44,365 bases of DNA from an uncultured Clostridia bacterium (lineage in GTDB: Bacteria > Bacillota > Clostridia > Christensenellales > CAG-917). Below, piece by piece: positions 1 to 7,092 of the stretch. Numbering within the stretch: position 1 is the stretch's first letter; every line of letters starts with the position of its first letter. The notes beneath the pieces were generated by a model that was given only the letters and a program-made list of their open reading frames with translations, was not told the DNA's origin and made no database searches. A program made the translations under genes and the position numbers. The DNA is taken from positions 1-44,365 of the forward strand of contig CANPWB010000013.1 of assembly GCA_947581925.1 (NCBI GenBank). The letters run 5' to 3'.

Positions 1-67
1 GAAAAGTGCTAAAAACAAGTCTTTTGGGGCTTATTATGGCTCATATCCATTGGTTAAGTAAATACTT
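1..67 (-). other. Sequence interrupting tRNA-Thr; possible group I intron, 5' end only
   Basis: On the minus strand the tRNA-Thr reads normally through its anticodon and then continues into unrelated sequence that runs off the left edge. The break fits a cut after U36 of the GGT anticodon. Bacterial group I introns are known at this kind of site, for example in tRNA-Arg(CCU). The exon end can pair with downstream bases in two ways: a 10-bp hairpin (+ strand 50-72), or a short UGGU/GCCA pairing (GCCA at 40-37) that would give the U-G wobble expected at a 5' splice site. The last visible bases (AGCACTTTTC) resemble a P3 strand. The catalytic core is outside the window, so the intron call is inference. 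Confidence 0.35.
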
Positions 68-103
68 ACCAAGGACGTGCTCTACCTGCTGAGCCACAGC
101 AGC
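68..103 (-). tRNA. tRNA-Thr(GGT), 5' half, interrupted in the anticodon loop
   Basis: The minus strand shows acceptor strand GCTGCTG, a D-arm (GCTC...GAGC), anticodon stem CGTCC and loop TTGGTAA with anticodon GGT. This resembles bacterial tRNA-Thr(GGT). The expected 3' strand of the anticodon stem (GGACG), variable loop, T-arm and CAGCAGC acceptor strand do not follow. The gene is either split by an intron or disrupted. It lies about 160 bp downstream of tRNA-Ser on the same strand and is probably cotranscribed with it. Confidence 0.6.
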
Positions 104-110
104 ATATTTG

Positions 111-266
111 CGGACGATTTTGCATCCTGATCACCGCGTCCGCCTGACGGTGGGACATGTGCAAATCGGACATTGAATGCGTCTTGATCGCCGCGTCCGT
201 CACGGCGAGACATCGCGGACTTTTCAGACCTTGCGCGCCGCGTCCGCACCTCGGCGAGGTCTTTGG
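111..266. repeat. Three degenerate ~50-bp tandem units between tRNA genes
   Basis: Three units begin with CGGAC at 111, 167 and 216 and share a CCGCGTCCG core followed by a CGG(T/C)G(G/A)GACAT-like stretch. Unit lengths are about 56, 49 and 51 bp. In each unit the opening CGGAC can pair with the internal GTCCG, so each could fold into a hairpin in the tRNA-Ser to tRNA-Thr transcript. The last unit runs into the 3' end of tRNA-Ser. No protein-coding role is supported, because any reading frame here overlaps the tRNA. Confidence 0.55.
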
Positions 267-352
267 CGGAAGCGAAGGGATTCGAACCCCTGTGGGCTTG
301 CACCCAAACGGTTTTCAAGACCGCCTCGTTATGACCACTTCGATACGCTTCC
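264..352 (-). tRNA. tRNA-Ser(TGA)
   Basis: The minus-strand sequence has a perfect 7-bp acceptor stem (GGAAGCG/CGCTTCC), discriminator G and an encoded CCA. The anticodon loop is CTTGAAA, giving anticodon TGA. The long variable arm, T-loop GTTCGAATC and total length of 89 nt are typical of serine tRNAs. It carries serine to UCA/UCG codons. Confidence 0.95.
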
Positions 353-367
353 GTAACGTGCTAAAAC

Positions 368-396
368 AGTATAGCAATACTTTTGCGCGCTGTCAA
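368..396 (-). promoter_or_regulatory. Promoter of the tRNA-Ser/tRNA-Thr unit
   Basis: On the minus strand, TTGACA (396-391) and TATACT (373-368) are separated by 17 bp. The -10 lies about 15 bp upstream of the tRNA-Ser 5' end at 352. Confidence 0.75.
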
Positions 397-426
397 ATGC
401 TCCGCGGGATTTTGGCAAATAATTTT

Positions 427-1062
427 TTATGGCGCGACAGAAAGCGGCGTGTATGCAGAGCCGAAAAAGGCGTTTTCGGCAAATGTTAAGTTTGTAGCGC
501 CGTCGCCATCGTATACATATTTACCGTCCGAAAGCGTCAAGGCCACAGGGGCGTCGCCGACATATATCCCTGCAAGTTTCCTCGTCCCCGCAAGCGCAAA
601 ATCCCCGACGGTGCAACCGCAGCCCGTCTCAAATACCACCTTTTTCAAGTTTACAAATGCCGCGAAAGCGCTCGCGGATATGCTTGTGACCGTGTTCGGG
701 ATCCTTATTTCCTCCGCCATTTCTTTGAGTACGGCATCGGAAAACGCGCTGCCCGATACGCCGACGACGGCTTTTCCGTCAATGGAGCGCGGAATGACGA
801 GGACGGACGAATTAAAGCCCGTTTCCGTTTGCGCTCCGTTGTCCGTTTGCGCCTTGAACTTTGTTATAACAATGCCGCCGTCTACGGTCTCGTATTCAAA
901 ATACTTTGCCCATGCGCTCCAATCTACGTCTACGGACGCGTCCAAAGCCTCTTTCCCTTCGCCCTCAGTCCATATGGCCGCCGTAACGCCCACTGCTCCG
1001 ACAAGTCCCACGACGAGCAGGACGGACAACAATATTGCAAATATTTTGATCCGTTTTGTCAT
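427..1062 (-). CDS. Exported protein with SipW-like N-terminus and LRR_5-like repeats
   Basis: This is the last gene of a four-gene surface operon. The N-terminus is basic (MTKRIK) followed by one hydrophobic helix and then TAAIW, which resembles the signal region of SipW-dependent TasA/camelysin-type proteins. The C-terminal half has the pattern of BspA-type leucine-rich repeats (LRR_5), with segments such as IRIPNTVTSISASAF and LKKVVFETGC. I chose the ATG at 1062 because GGGAGG precedes it closely; an upstream ATG at 1077 overlaps the previous stop codon. Function is unknown; a surface-exposed role is inferred from the signal sequence. Confidence 0.75.
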   Translation of the reverse strand: MTKRIKIFAILLSVLLVVGLVGAVGVTAAIWTEGEGKEALDASVDVDWSAWAKYFEYETVDGGIVITKFKAQTDNGAQTETGFNSSVLVIPRSIDGKAVVGVSGSAFSDAVLKEMAEEIRIPNTVTSISASAFAAFVNLKKVVFETGCGCTVGDFALAGTRKLAGIYVGDAPVALTLSDGKYVYDGDGATNLTFAENAFFGSAYTPLSVAP

Positions 1063-1073
1063 ATCCCCTCCCG

Positions 1074-1877
1074 TCATGGCTGTGTAGAAGATGCCTCATC
1101 CATATCGAGTGCGATGTGCAATACCAATTTTGCGCACAGCAACTCGGGATCGCACTCCTCGTCTAACTTGTTGAAATATATCTCGAACTTCACAAAATAC
1201 GTGACGTTTGCTTTTGCTTGCACCGTAAGGACGTGCCCGAAGGGATTGTCCGCGGAGTATGAATCGTCATACTGCACGATCTCTTGCGAAACATCTCCAG
1301 TTCCGTCCTTGTTTTGTACCAACGTCATTTTGACGTTGAATTCGTTTTTGAAGTTCCTATCCATGCCGTCGGCGATCTCATAGCCCGAATATTCTCCGCT
1401 CCCGACCTTTGTCAGATCTTTTTCAAGATACGCGCCTGCGAGAATGAGTTTTACGGGCGCTATGTCGTCGCTGCCCTCGCCCTCGGCAGCCGCGCGCCTT
1501 ATTGACAGCACAAATTGCACAGATGTGGCTTTTGTAGATATGCCTTCCGACAGATCGTTCGACGGGTCGAGCTCGACCGCCTTTTTCTCATCGAAAGTTT
1601 CGCCCTCCGCACCCGTAAAATAATTGCCGGGATATTTTGTCGCGTTGCCAAAATAGCCCGATTTTGCGACCGCAGGTCTCAATGATTGTCCCGCGATATC
1701 GCCGCTTGCAATGCTCACGCCCGTAGACGCGCTTGCATCTCCCGCGCCTATCTCTAAATCGGCAATAGTCCTGCTGTTTACACTTCCAAACCACGCCGCA
1801 GACGTACAAACTACCGCCACGATGAGGGTCAAACCTAAGATGAGCGATGAAATTATTATTGCCTTCTTTCCTTTCAT
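1074..1877 (-). CDS. Exported protein, SipW/TasA-like signal region
   Basis: A protein of about 267 aa with a short basic start (MKGKKAI), one hydrophobic segment and then the motif TSAAWFGSVNSRTIADLEIG. This layout (hydrophobic helix, aromatic residue, Asn/Thr-rich turn, beta strand) resembles the SipW-cognate signal found in TasA and camelysin families. The rest looks beta-rich, with no cysteine motif or catalytic signature that I recognise. The ATG at 1877 is preferred because GAGG precedes it; a GTG two codons upstream overlaps that site. It starts 12 bp after the preceding gene and ends next to the next one, so all are probably translated from one mRNA. Confidence 0.75.
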   Translation of the reverse strand: MKGKKAIIISSLILGLTLIVAVVCTSAAWFGSVNSRTIADLEIGAGDASASTGVSIASGDIAGQSLRPAVAKSGYFGNATKYPGNYFTGAEGETFDEKKAVELDPSNDLSEGISTKATSVQFVLSIRRAAAEGEGSDDIAPVKLILAGAYLEKDLTKVGSGEYSGYEIADGMDRNFKNEFNVKMTLVQNKDGTGDVSQEIVQYDDSYSADNPFGHVLTVQAKANVTYFVKFEIYFNKLDEECDPELLCAKLVLHIALDMDEASSTQP

Positions 1878-1889
1878 ACTCACCTCGCA

Positions 1890-2855
1890 TTACGGCGTTT
1901 GCCGCGGCGACGCGTCCGTCGCAGTCAAAGTCGCGCCAAACGAAAATTCGGACGATTGATATTTCTCCTCCGAATAATACATCCGATATTTCGGGGCGCT
2001 TTCATCATAATACGCGCCGAGCATCTCTTTGCGTTCTTCGACGTTATAGCTCGCGGCGGATATTTTGCCACCTGAAAAAAATTGACTCCAAAATACTCTT
2101 TCGGGCGCAAAAACTATGTAAAAATCGAATAGCGCGCCGTCGCTTGCGACAAAATCCGATATATCCTGCGCGGCACTCGGCAGAGCTTGCGCTTGTACGC
2201 CGTTAAAAGTTTGCGCTATATTTCCTTCGCCGAATACCATTGTGCCAAACGGCGTATACCAAGTCTCTCCGATTGAGGGCAAGAGCGGTTTCATTTCCTC
2301 CTGCTCGTCCACGAGCGTTTTATTGGAAACGTCGTCGGTATGCGCTTTGAAAAACCACGTAAACGCAAGGTCGACATCGGAATTTTTGTGAAATTTCGCA
2401 GATTCATACGCCGCACTATTCTCAGAATCGTATGCCTTATCGTTTTGCCCTCTCTCATTGTAAACGTCGAGATAGCTCCCATCCTTTGAGATCTTCACGT
2501 CATCCAACCGCAAATTGAGATTCTTCTTTTTCCCCTGCGTGCTTATCTCTATCGTCGAGACAAAGTAATACGGCGCGTCCACGTCCTTTAAAACGCTCAA
2601 ATTGTTATCCAAGTCGATGCCTATCGCTTGCTGCCCCATATACGGCAAGTTGTCGCTGCTCGTCGCGTCTATATCAAAATCGAGGACAAAGGTCTTTTTT
2701 GTTGCAAAATCTATTTTTTGCGCGGATGCGGCGGCGCCTGTCGAATGCCAAGCGAAAGATATGCCGACTACGACTGCCGCTATCGTCAAAACAAGCACGG
2801 GAATAATTGTTTCCACCGCACGTATTATTCGCTTTTTATTTGACGCAGTTTTCAT
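1890..2855 (-). CDS. Exported protein, SipW/TasA-like signal region
   Basis: A protein of about 321 aa starting MKTASNKKRII, with a hydrophobic helix and then GISFAWHSTGAAASAQKIDF, again similar to a SipW-type signal followed by a first beta strand. The body is rich in Asp, Ser and aromatic residues and contains no recognised domain. The start is uncertain: the ATG at 2855 has GCGAGGG just upstream, but spacing is short, and in-frame starts exist at 2888 and 2903. It is the second gene of the surface operon and is the same general type as its two downstream neighbours. Confidence 0.7.
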   Translation of the reverse strand: MKTASNKKRIIRAVETIIPVLVLTIAAVVVGISFAWHSTGAAASAQKIDFATKKTFVLDFDIDATSSDNLPYMGQQAIGIDLDNNLSVLKDVDAPYYFVSTIEISTQGKKKNLNLRLDDVKISKDGSYLDVYNERGQNDKAYDSENSAAYESAKFHKNSDVDLAFTWFFKAHTDDVSNKTLVDEQEEMKPLLPSIGETWYTPFGTMVFGEGNIAQTFNGVQAQALPSAAQDISDFVASDGALFDFYIVFAPERVFWSQFFSGGKISAASYNVEERKEMLGAYYDESAPKYRMYYSEEKYQSSEFSFGATLTATDASPRQTP

Positions 2856-2950
2856 ATCCCTCGCTCGCGATCGCGCTTTCGCGCTCATTATCTTTTTCCA
2901 CACATTTATGTTTTTGCAATACGCGTTTTGTTCAACCTGCTTGCCGCGCC

Positions 2951-4735
2951 TCAGTATCCTTTTACAGGAAATTTGACGGGAGTCGTATCCGTTGGTGTCA
3001 GATCGAAGATGTTCTCGTCTTTATACCCCTTGATGTAGATGTGATAGCCATTCTCATCATAGGCGTTGTCTACCGTTTTGCTGTTGTAAATTTTGCCGAA
3101 GAAAACGCCTTGCCACGTCTCAAACTTGTATGAGGCTGGCAAATACACATCCGCCGTCAGTTTGAAAGTCGCAAAACGCAGTTCCCTCAAGAGCGACACG
3201 CCCTGCTGATTGCAAATTATTATCGGATCCGCATTTTTTACATCTGAACCTCTTTCTACCTTATCCGTGCCTTTTGCATTTCCTACAAGCCAACTATTTT
3301 CCGATTTTTCACAAATGTTAAAATAGTTGTTATCGTCAACTTGCACCCTTTTCTCTGTCAAGCCGTATTTCAGCAGATACACATCTATAAGGTCGCAAAG
3401 CCTCATGCTCTCGCGCGGCGCGGGCGCGTTTCCTTCTTCGTATCCCGCGTCATCGAGGATAAAGTCGTCCAAAACATCATATGCCCCCTTAGAAGTTTGA
3501 CCGGCTTTTTTATAATAGGCGATTTCTCCTTTAACATACCCGCTTACAGAATTGCCATACACACCACAAAAAGCCGGATATTCAGTAGAACTGGCGCTGT
3601 TTTCGTTTACGTGATCTTTGTTTGTATGCACGTCGTCCGACTTGCCTATCCACACAGAATTTTTAAGATAATAAGAGCTTTCAGTTCCCCCGTTCGCGAC
3701 CACACTCCCAGCGATGCCTATATCAACTGTAGACCAAATATACATCATTGATATGGTCTTTGTGATAGGCGTATTCTCTGCATGTCCTACAGCGCCGCCC
3801 ACATATTTGACTTCATTTGCATAGATCGTGCCCATGACTATAGCTTTCATAAGAGTAGACGCATTTGCCCGCTCTCCAAGTACGCCGACAATTCCGCCGA
3901 GATTTGTTCCGTTTGCCACATTAAACATGCCGTGTACGCTGACGTTTGTGACGTCCGAAAGCGCGGTGCCCGCGATCCCTCCGACGCTTGTCACTCCGTC
4001 CGCGACCACGTTGACATTGCGCAGGTGCAGATTGTTGACCGTCGCGCCACTTTCTATTTTTGCAAAGAAACCCGCGTTTTCCTTATGAGTTCCGTCAGTT
4101 CCGCCCATAAGGTTGAAAGTATTTATTACATAGCCGTTGCCATCGAAAGTGCCCGAGAAATCGCCAAACAGGCTGTTTAGTATCGTCAATGTATCTCCCG
4201 CCTCGGCTTTGACCACATTTTCAAGCGCGCCATTGCCTTCCGCGCTTTTCCCCCAACCGCTTAGAAACGCTGCATTCAAATCTTCAATGTCCTGCGCCGT
4301 AAAAATGCCCGATATATTGTTTACAAGTTTGAAGGACTTAATATTCGCATTTTGCGCGCCTTCGATTTTACTGCCCAAAATATCGGATATGCTCGCGCCC
4401 GAATTGTATGCGTATGCCGCGATAAGCAAACCGGCAAGCGAATCTATCTCTACCGTGCCGTCACTTGAAACCTCAATGCTCTCCACGCTATAATTGCTCC
4501 CTGAGGCGACGTCCGCCTCGGGTAGATCGGCTCCAACCACGGACTCGGATACTTGCGCGGCGCCCACTTTTATATCTGCGAAAAATAAAAAGCCGAATGT
4601 CAAACCGAATACGATCGCAAACACAAGAAATACAGCGAGGACATTGCGCGCCGCCGGGGCGCCCGCGCTCACGACCCGCCGCTCGACCCTGCCTGAGTCG
4701 AGTCTCTCATGCTTGTCAGAATGCGACTTGCTCAT
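2951..4735 (-). CDS. Large surface protein with GLUG-type repeats, single N-terminal membrane helix
   Basis: This is the first gene of the operon. The protein of 594 aa has a charged N-terminal tail of about 30 residues, one membrane helix (about residues 32-54) and a long extracellular part. Its middle contains GLUG-like repeats: a DFSGTFDGNGY segment, then units such as SVGGIAGTALSDVTNVSVHG and GGIVGVLGERANASTL. GLUG motifs occur in bacterial adhesins and surface proteins. No LPXTG or other wall-anchor signal is visible, so the N-terminal helix probably holds it in the membrane. Binding partner unknown. Confidence 0.8.
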   Translation of the reverse strand: MSKSHSDKHERLDSGRVERRVVSAGAPAARNVLAVFLVFAIVFGLTFGFLFFADIKVGAAQVSESVVGADLPEADVASGSNYSVESIEVSSDGTVEIDSLAGLLIAAYAYNSGASISDILGSKIEGAQNANIKSFKLVNNISGIFTAQDIEDLNAAFLSGWGKSAEGNGALENVVKAEAGDTLTILNSLFGDFSGTFDGNGYVINTFNLMGGTDGTHKENAGFFAKIESGATVNNLHLRNVNVVADGVTSVGGIAGTALSDVTNVSVHGMFNVANGTNLGGIVGVLGERANASTLMKAIVMGTIYANEVKYVGGAVGHAENTPITKTISMMYIWSTVDIGIAGSVVANGGTESSYYLKNSVWIGKSDDVHTNKDHVNENSASSTEYPAFCGVYGNSVSGYVKGEIAYYKKAGQTSKGAYDVLDDFILDDAGYEEGNAPAPRESMRLCDLIDVYLLKYGLTEKRVQVDDNNYFNICEKSENSWLVGNAKGTDKVERGSDVKNADPIIICNQQGVSLLRELRFATFKLTADVYLPASYKFETWQGVFFGKIYNSKTVDNAYDENGYHIYIKGYKDENIFDLTPTDTTPVKFPVKGY

Positions 4736-4788
4736 CCACCTATCCTCGTGCGTGCGTCTGCGCGCACACTCATTAAACTATTGATTAA

Positions 4789-4817
4789 ATTTTACTCTAC
4801 ATACTCAAATTTTTCAA
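4789..4817 (-). promoter_or_regulatory. Promoter of the surface-protein operon
   Basis: Minus-strand TTGAAA (4817-4812) and TAAAAT (4794-4789) are 17 bp apart, about 54 bp upstream of the first start codon at 4735. No other good promoter is visible before the four genes. Confidence 0.55.
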
Positions 4818-4916
4818 CTGTTTTATCTGATTTTGAAAGATTTCTCCCCATTTTGTACACTTTTGCCGCCATTCCAAGTATATTTTCCGCTCCATATCGC
4901 CTAAAATTCATCATAT

Positions 4917-4943
4917 AAAAAAGCCCCTTCAAAAAGAAGGGGC
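4917..4943 (-). terminator. Terminator after the toxin-antitoxin genes
   Basis: An 8-bp perfect stem GCCCCTTC/GAAGGGGC with a 5-base loop, followed on the minus strand by a run of six T. It lies just downstream of the toxin stop codon. Confidence 0.85.
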
Positions 4944-4964
4944 GGAATGCGATTTTATTTTCAT

Positions 4965-5291
4965 TCAAAGGCGCTTCAATGCCTCGTTCAAATCGCTATG
5001 CGCATATTTCACGCTTGCAATGGATATGACATGCTCGTCATAAACCGCATAATATATCACCGTGAAGTTGCCCACATAGCAATATCTGAGGTCGTCGCGA
5101 GGCGCAAACGTATTGACAAGCGGCGCGCCTATCTCAGGGAACGCGCAAATACGATGAAAACATGCGATCAAATCATCATACAACTTTTTAGCGGCTGCGG
5201 GATTGAGCAACTCATCTCTTATGTAATCCATGGTATTACGAATATTCGTTGCGGCGACTTTTGTAATGCTGTAAGTAAATTCAGAACCCAT
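4965..5291 (-). CDS. Type II toxin, RelE/ParE family
   Basis: A small protein of 108 aa. The pattern fits RelE/ParE toxins: an N-terminal strand, two helices (IRNTMDYIRDELLNPAAAKKL), the FPEIGAPL loop, then LRYCYVGNFTVIYYAVYDEHVISIASVKYA as the paired C-terminal strands. ParE members poison gyrase and RelE members cut mRNA on ribosomes; the lack of obvious RelE catalytic residues and the IGAPL-type loop favour ParE, by inference. Its start codon overlaps the end of the antitoxin gene by 11 bp, the usual coupling in such pairs. Confidence 0.8.
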   Translation of the reverse strand: MGSEFTYSITKVAATNIRNTMDYIRDELLNPAAAKKLYDDLIACFHRICAFPEIGAPLVNTFAPRDDLRYCYVGNFTVIYYAVYDEHVISIASVKYAHSDLNEALKRL

Positions 5292-5553
5292 ACTTCTCTT
5301 TCATCTCCGCTTCGAAATCCTTTCCGTCTATCACTCTGCCCGCTTTGATGTCGTCCAAACCTTCCTTAATGGCGAGGGACAGCATAAACTCGCCCATCAC
5401 TTTTTGGAAGTAGTCCATATCCATCACGACAAGCTTGCCGTAGCCGTTCTTTGTGACATAAACATAGTCGTTCTCGGCGCACTTTTTTTCGAGCGCGACG
5501 GTATCTTTGAGGTCCTTCATAGGGATTATCGCAGTCATGGGAATTGCAAACAT
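5281..5553 (-). CDS. Type II antitoxin, Phd/YefM family
   Basis: A protein of about 90 aa. The N-terminal half (MTAIIPMKDLKDTVALEKKC...YVYVTKNGYGKLVVMDMDYF) matches the Phd/YefM DNA-binding fold; the acidic C-terminal tail would wrap the toxin. The ATG at 5553 is the start because GGAGG lies 8 bp upstream; a GTG five codons earlier overlaps that ribosome binding site. The upstream palindrome suggests autoregulation by the antitoxin or the complex. Confidence 0.8.
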   Translation of the reverse strand: MFAIPMTAIIPMKDLKDTVALEKKCAENDYVYVTKNGYGKLVVMDMDYFQKVMGEFMLSLAIKEGLDDIKAGRVIDGKDFEAEMKEKYGF

Positions 5554-5572
5554 AAATTTTACCTCCACAAAT

Positions 5573-5624
5573 ATTATATCAAATTTGTATACAAATTATA
5601 TCCTAAATTATCACCATATGTCAA
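5573..5624 (-). promoter_or_regulatory. Toxin-antitoxin promoter with overlapping palindromic operator
   Basis: Minus-strand TTGACA (5624-5619) and TATAAT (5600-5595) are 18 bp apart. A perfect 16-bp palindrome, AATTTGTATACAAATT (5582-5597), begins inside the -10 box. A second TATAAT is at 5578-5573. The placement fits repression by the antitoxin. Confidence 0.7.
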
Positions 5625-5649
5625 CACCCTGCGCAAAAAAATCAGCAAT

Positions 5650-5680
5650 AAAAATGCAGAAGGCGCCGCCCTCCGCAATT
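5650..5680 (-). terminator. Terminator after the flavoprotein gene
   Basis: Imperfect hairpin 5655-5676 (TGC-GA-GGCG paired with CGCC-TC-GCA) flanked by A/T runs; on the minus strand it ends in TTTTTAT. It lies 30-60 bp after the flavoprotein stop. Confidence 0.6.
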
Positions 5681-5710
5681 TTTACTTAAACAATAGACTG
5701 TCTTGATCGT

Positions 5711-6334
5711 TTATCTGATAAAATTCGTCTTTGCGCCCGTCTCGTTTTTAGGCACGGGGACGCCGTTTTGCTTGCCGAGCTCTATACACTTGAGCAGCCA
5801 CGCCATATTGTGCGCGAGGTTGCGCACCGTCTGTATGCCCTCCTCATCCTCGAGCACCTGCGCGGGCGTACTGCCGTGCACCATGGGCCAATAGGACGAC
5901 GCTACAAGCGGCATCTCGGCGATGAGCGGATATTTGCTGAGCACGTCGAGGGACGCCGTCGTACCCGCCCTGCGCGCCGATACAATGACCGCCGCGGGCT
6001 TATGCTCGAACGCCTTGCGCCCCGCGTAGAACGCCCTGTCCAGCATGCACTGTATGCGGCCGTCGGGATGCGCGAAATACACGGGCGAGCCGAATATGAA
6101 ACCGTCCGCGTCATTCATCTTGTCTATGAGCGCGTTTACGCCGTCGTCGCCAAACACGCAATGTCCCTTGCCCGCGCAACCGCCGCAAGCAATGCAGTCG
6201 CGTATTGGCGATGTGCCGATCTGCACCAACTCGCACTCGACGCCCTCCGCCTCAAGTACCTTTTTAGCTTCGCAAAGCGCAGTATACGTGCACCCCTGCG
6301 CTCTGCAACTGCCATTGAGCAATATCACTTTCAT
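5711..6334 (-). CDS. Iron-sulfur flavoprotein, NADPH-dependent FMN reductase family
   Basis: A protein of 207 aa with the flavodoxin-like start MKVILLNGSCRAQGCT, where the NGS turn binds FMN phosphate. Cysteines 47, 50, 53 and 59 form C-x2-C-x2-C-x5-C, the compact motif of Isf-type flavoproteins that binds a [4Fe-4S] cluster next to FMN. The GSPVYFAHPDGRIQCMLDR segment is typical of this family. Such cytoplasmic proteins move electrons between ferredoxin-like donors and acceptors, and some help with oxidative stress. The acceptor here is unknown. GGAGG precedes the ATG, and the gene appears monocistronic. Confidence 0.85.
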   Translation of the reverse strand: MKVILLNGSCRAQGCTYTALCEAKKVLEAEGVECELVQIGTSPIRDCIACGGCAGKGHCVFGDDGVNALIDKMNDADGFIFGSPVYFAHPDGRIQCMLDRAFYAGRKAFEHKPAAVIVSARRAGTTASLDVLSKYPLIAEMPLVASSYWPMVHGSTPAQVLEDEEGIQTVRNLAHNMAWLLKCIELGKQNGVPVPKNETGAKTNFIR

Positions 6335-6375
6335 AAAGACCTCCGATTTTAAAACAATATATTATTTACATCATA

Positions 6376-6404
6376 ATTATGAAACAAGTTTTGCCTCGGG
6401 TCAA
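6376..6404 (-). promoter_or_regulatory. Promoter of the iron-sulfur flavoprotein gene
   Basis: Minus-strand TTGACC (6404-6399) and CATAAT (6381-6376) are 17 bp apart, about 42 bp before the start codon. Confidence 0.55.
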
Positions 6405-6448
6405 CAAAAATATTTGCATAGGCGCGAACATAGGAGAATTTTTAAAAA

Positions 6449-6526
6449 ATGCATTTACCAAACGTTGATAACGCCCGCCCTACATTATCAGGAAAGTTTG
6501 CACGGACAGCCATGCCCTACTCGTGA
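6449..6526 (+). CDS. Possible 25-aa small protein
   Basis: Between the divergent flavoprotein and arsR promoters, an ATG at 6449 opens a 25-codon frame (MHLPNVDNARPT...) with AGGAG about 12 bp upstream. It ends before the arsR promoter. I recognise no family, and the ribosome-site spacing is long. The rest of this intergenic stretch holds only the two promoters. Confidence 0.25.
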   Translation: MHLPNVDNARPTLSGKFARTAMPYS

Positions 6527-6573
6527 AGAAGTGGAGACGTGAAAAAAAATTTCTCAAAAATATCAAAAATGTA

Positions 6574-6602
6574 TTGACAAACGGCGGAGAGGCACATATA
6601 AT
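6574..6602 (+). promoter_or_regulatory. Promoter of the zinc-efflux operon
   Basis: TTGACA (6574-6579) and TATAAT (6597-6602) with a 17-bp spacer: a perfect consensus. The operator follows directly downstream, where a bound repressor would block RNA polymerase. Confidence 0.85.
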
Positions 6603-6606
6603 ATTA

Positions 6607-6638
6607 TTGAACAGTTGAAAAATCGTTCAAATGTTCAA
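6607..6638 (+). promoter_or_regulatory. ArsR/SmtB-type operator 1
   Basis: Nested inverted repeat: TTGAACA (6607-6613) with TGTTCAA (6632-6638), enclosing TTGAA (6615-6619) with TTCAA (6626-6630). The inner TGAA-N6-TTCA matches the known ArsR/SmtB operator pattern. It covers the expected transcription start. Confidence 0.8.
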
Positions 6639-6649
6639 GAGAGGGCAAT

Positions 6650-6985
6650 ATGTCAGAGGACAAAATAAACACTATAGATGACGTCAAAGGCAAACTTCCC
6701 GACGAGGACACATTGTACGGGCTTGCGGAGCTTTTCAAAGTGTTCGGCGACCCGACCCGCGCGAAGATAATGAGCTGTCTCGCCGTGAGGGACCTTTATG
6801 TATATGAGATCGCGGACATTCTCGGCATGAGCGTATCCGCTGTCTCTCACCAACTCCGCGTGCTAAGAAACGCGAAGCTCGTCAAGGGCAGCAAGCTTGG
6901 AAAAGAGGTCAAATACTGCCTTGACGACAACCATGTTATGCAGATAATGGAGTGCGGGCTGACCCACATAAACGAGGTGCGCTGA
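6650..6985 (+). CDS. Zinc-responsive ArsR/SmtB-family repressor
   Basis: A protein of 111 aa with a winged-helix fold; the recognition region is MSVSAVSHQLRVLRNAKLV. The C-terminal helix carries D93, H95, H106 and E109, with exactly the spacing of the alpha-5 zinc site of SmtB/CzrA (D104, H106, H117, E120). The alpha-3N cysteines used by CadC/ArsR for Cd/Pb/As are absent (DLYVYEI in place of ELCVCD). This predicts a Zn(II) sensor that releases DNA when zinc binds. It is the first gene of an operon with the HMA protein and the ATPase, and two TTGAACA/TGTTCAA operators flank it. Confidence 0.9.
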   Translation: MSEDKINTIDDVKGKLPDEDTLYGLAELFKVFGDPTRAKIMSCLAVRDLYVYEIADILGMSVSAVSHQLRVLRNAKLVKGSKLGKEVKYCLDDNHVMQIMECGLTHINEVR

Positions 6986-7044
6986 GCCCCTTCCCCGCAT
7001 AGTATGTAAGGGCGGCAAAGTCCGCTCTAAAAAAATAGAAAACG

Positions 7045-7062
7045 ATTGAACACTTGTTCAAT
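7045..7062 (+). promoter_or_regulatory. ArsR/SmtB-type operator 2
   Basis: ATTGAACA-CT-TGTTCAAT, a perfect 8-2-8 inverted repeat between the repressor gene and the HMA gene. It has the same half-site as operator 1. No clear -35/-10 pair is seen next to it, so it may mark an internal promoter or a second repressor site. Confidence 0.7.
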
Positions 7063-7092
7063 AAAATAATCAATCAGCAATGAGGTGTTACA

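Noticed and set aside
82..318. Open frame of 78 codons across the tRNA spacer with repeated GRGDQDA
   Set aside because: It overlaps the tRNA-Ser gene and most of the 5' half of tRNA-Thr; the repeated residues come from the DNA repeat units.
2951..4735. Prophage or integrative element next to the tRNA genes
   Set aside because: No integrase, phage gene or direct repeat of a tRNA end is seen in the window; the operon consists only of surface proteins.
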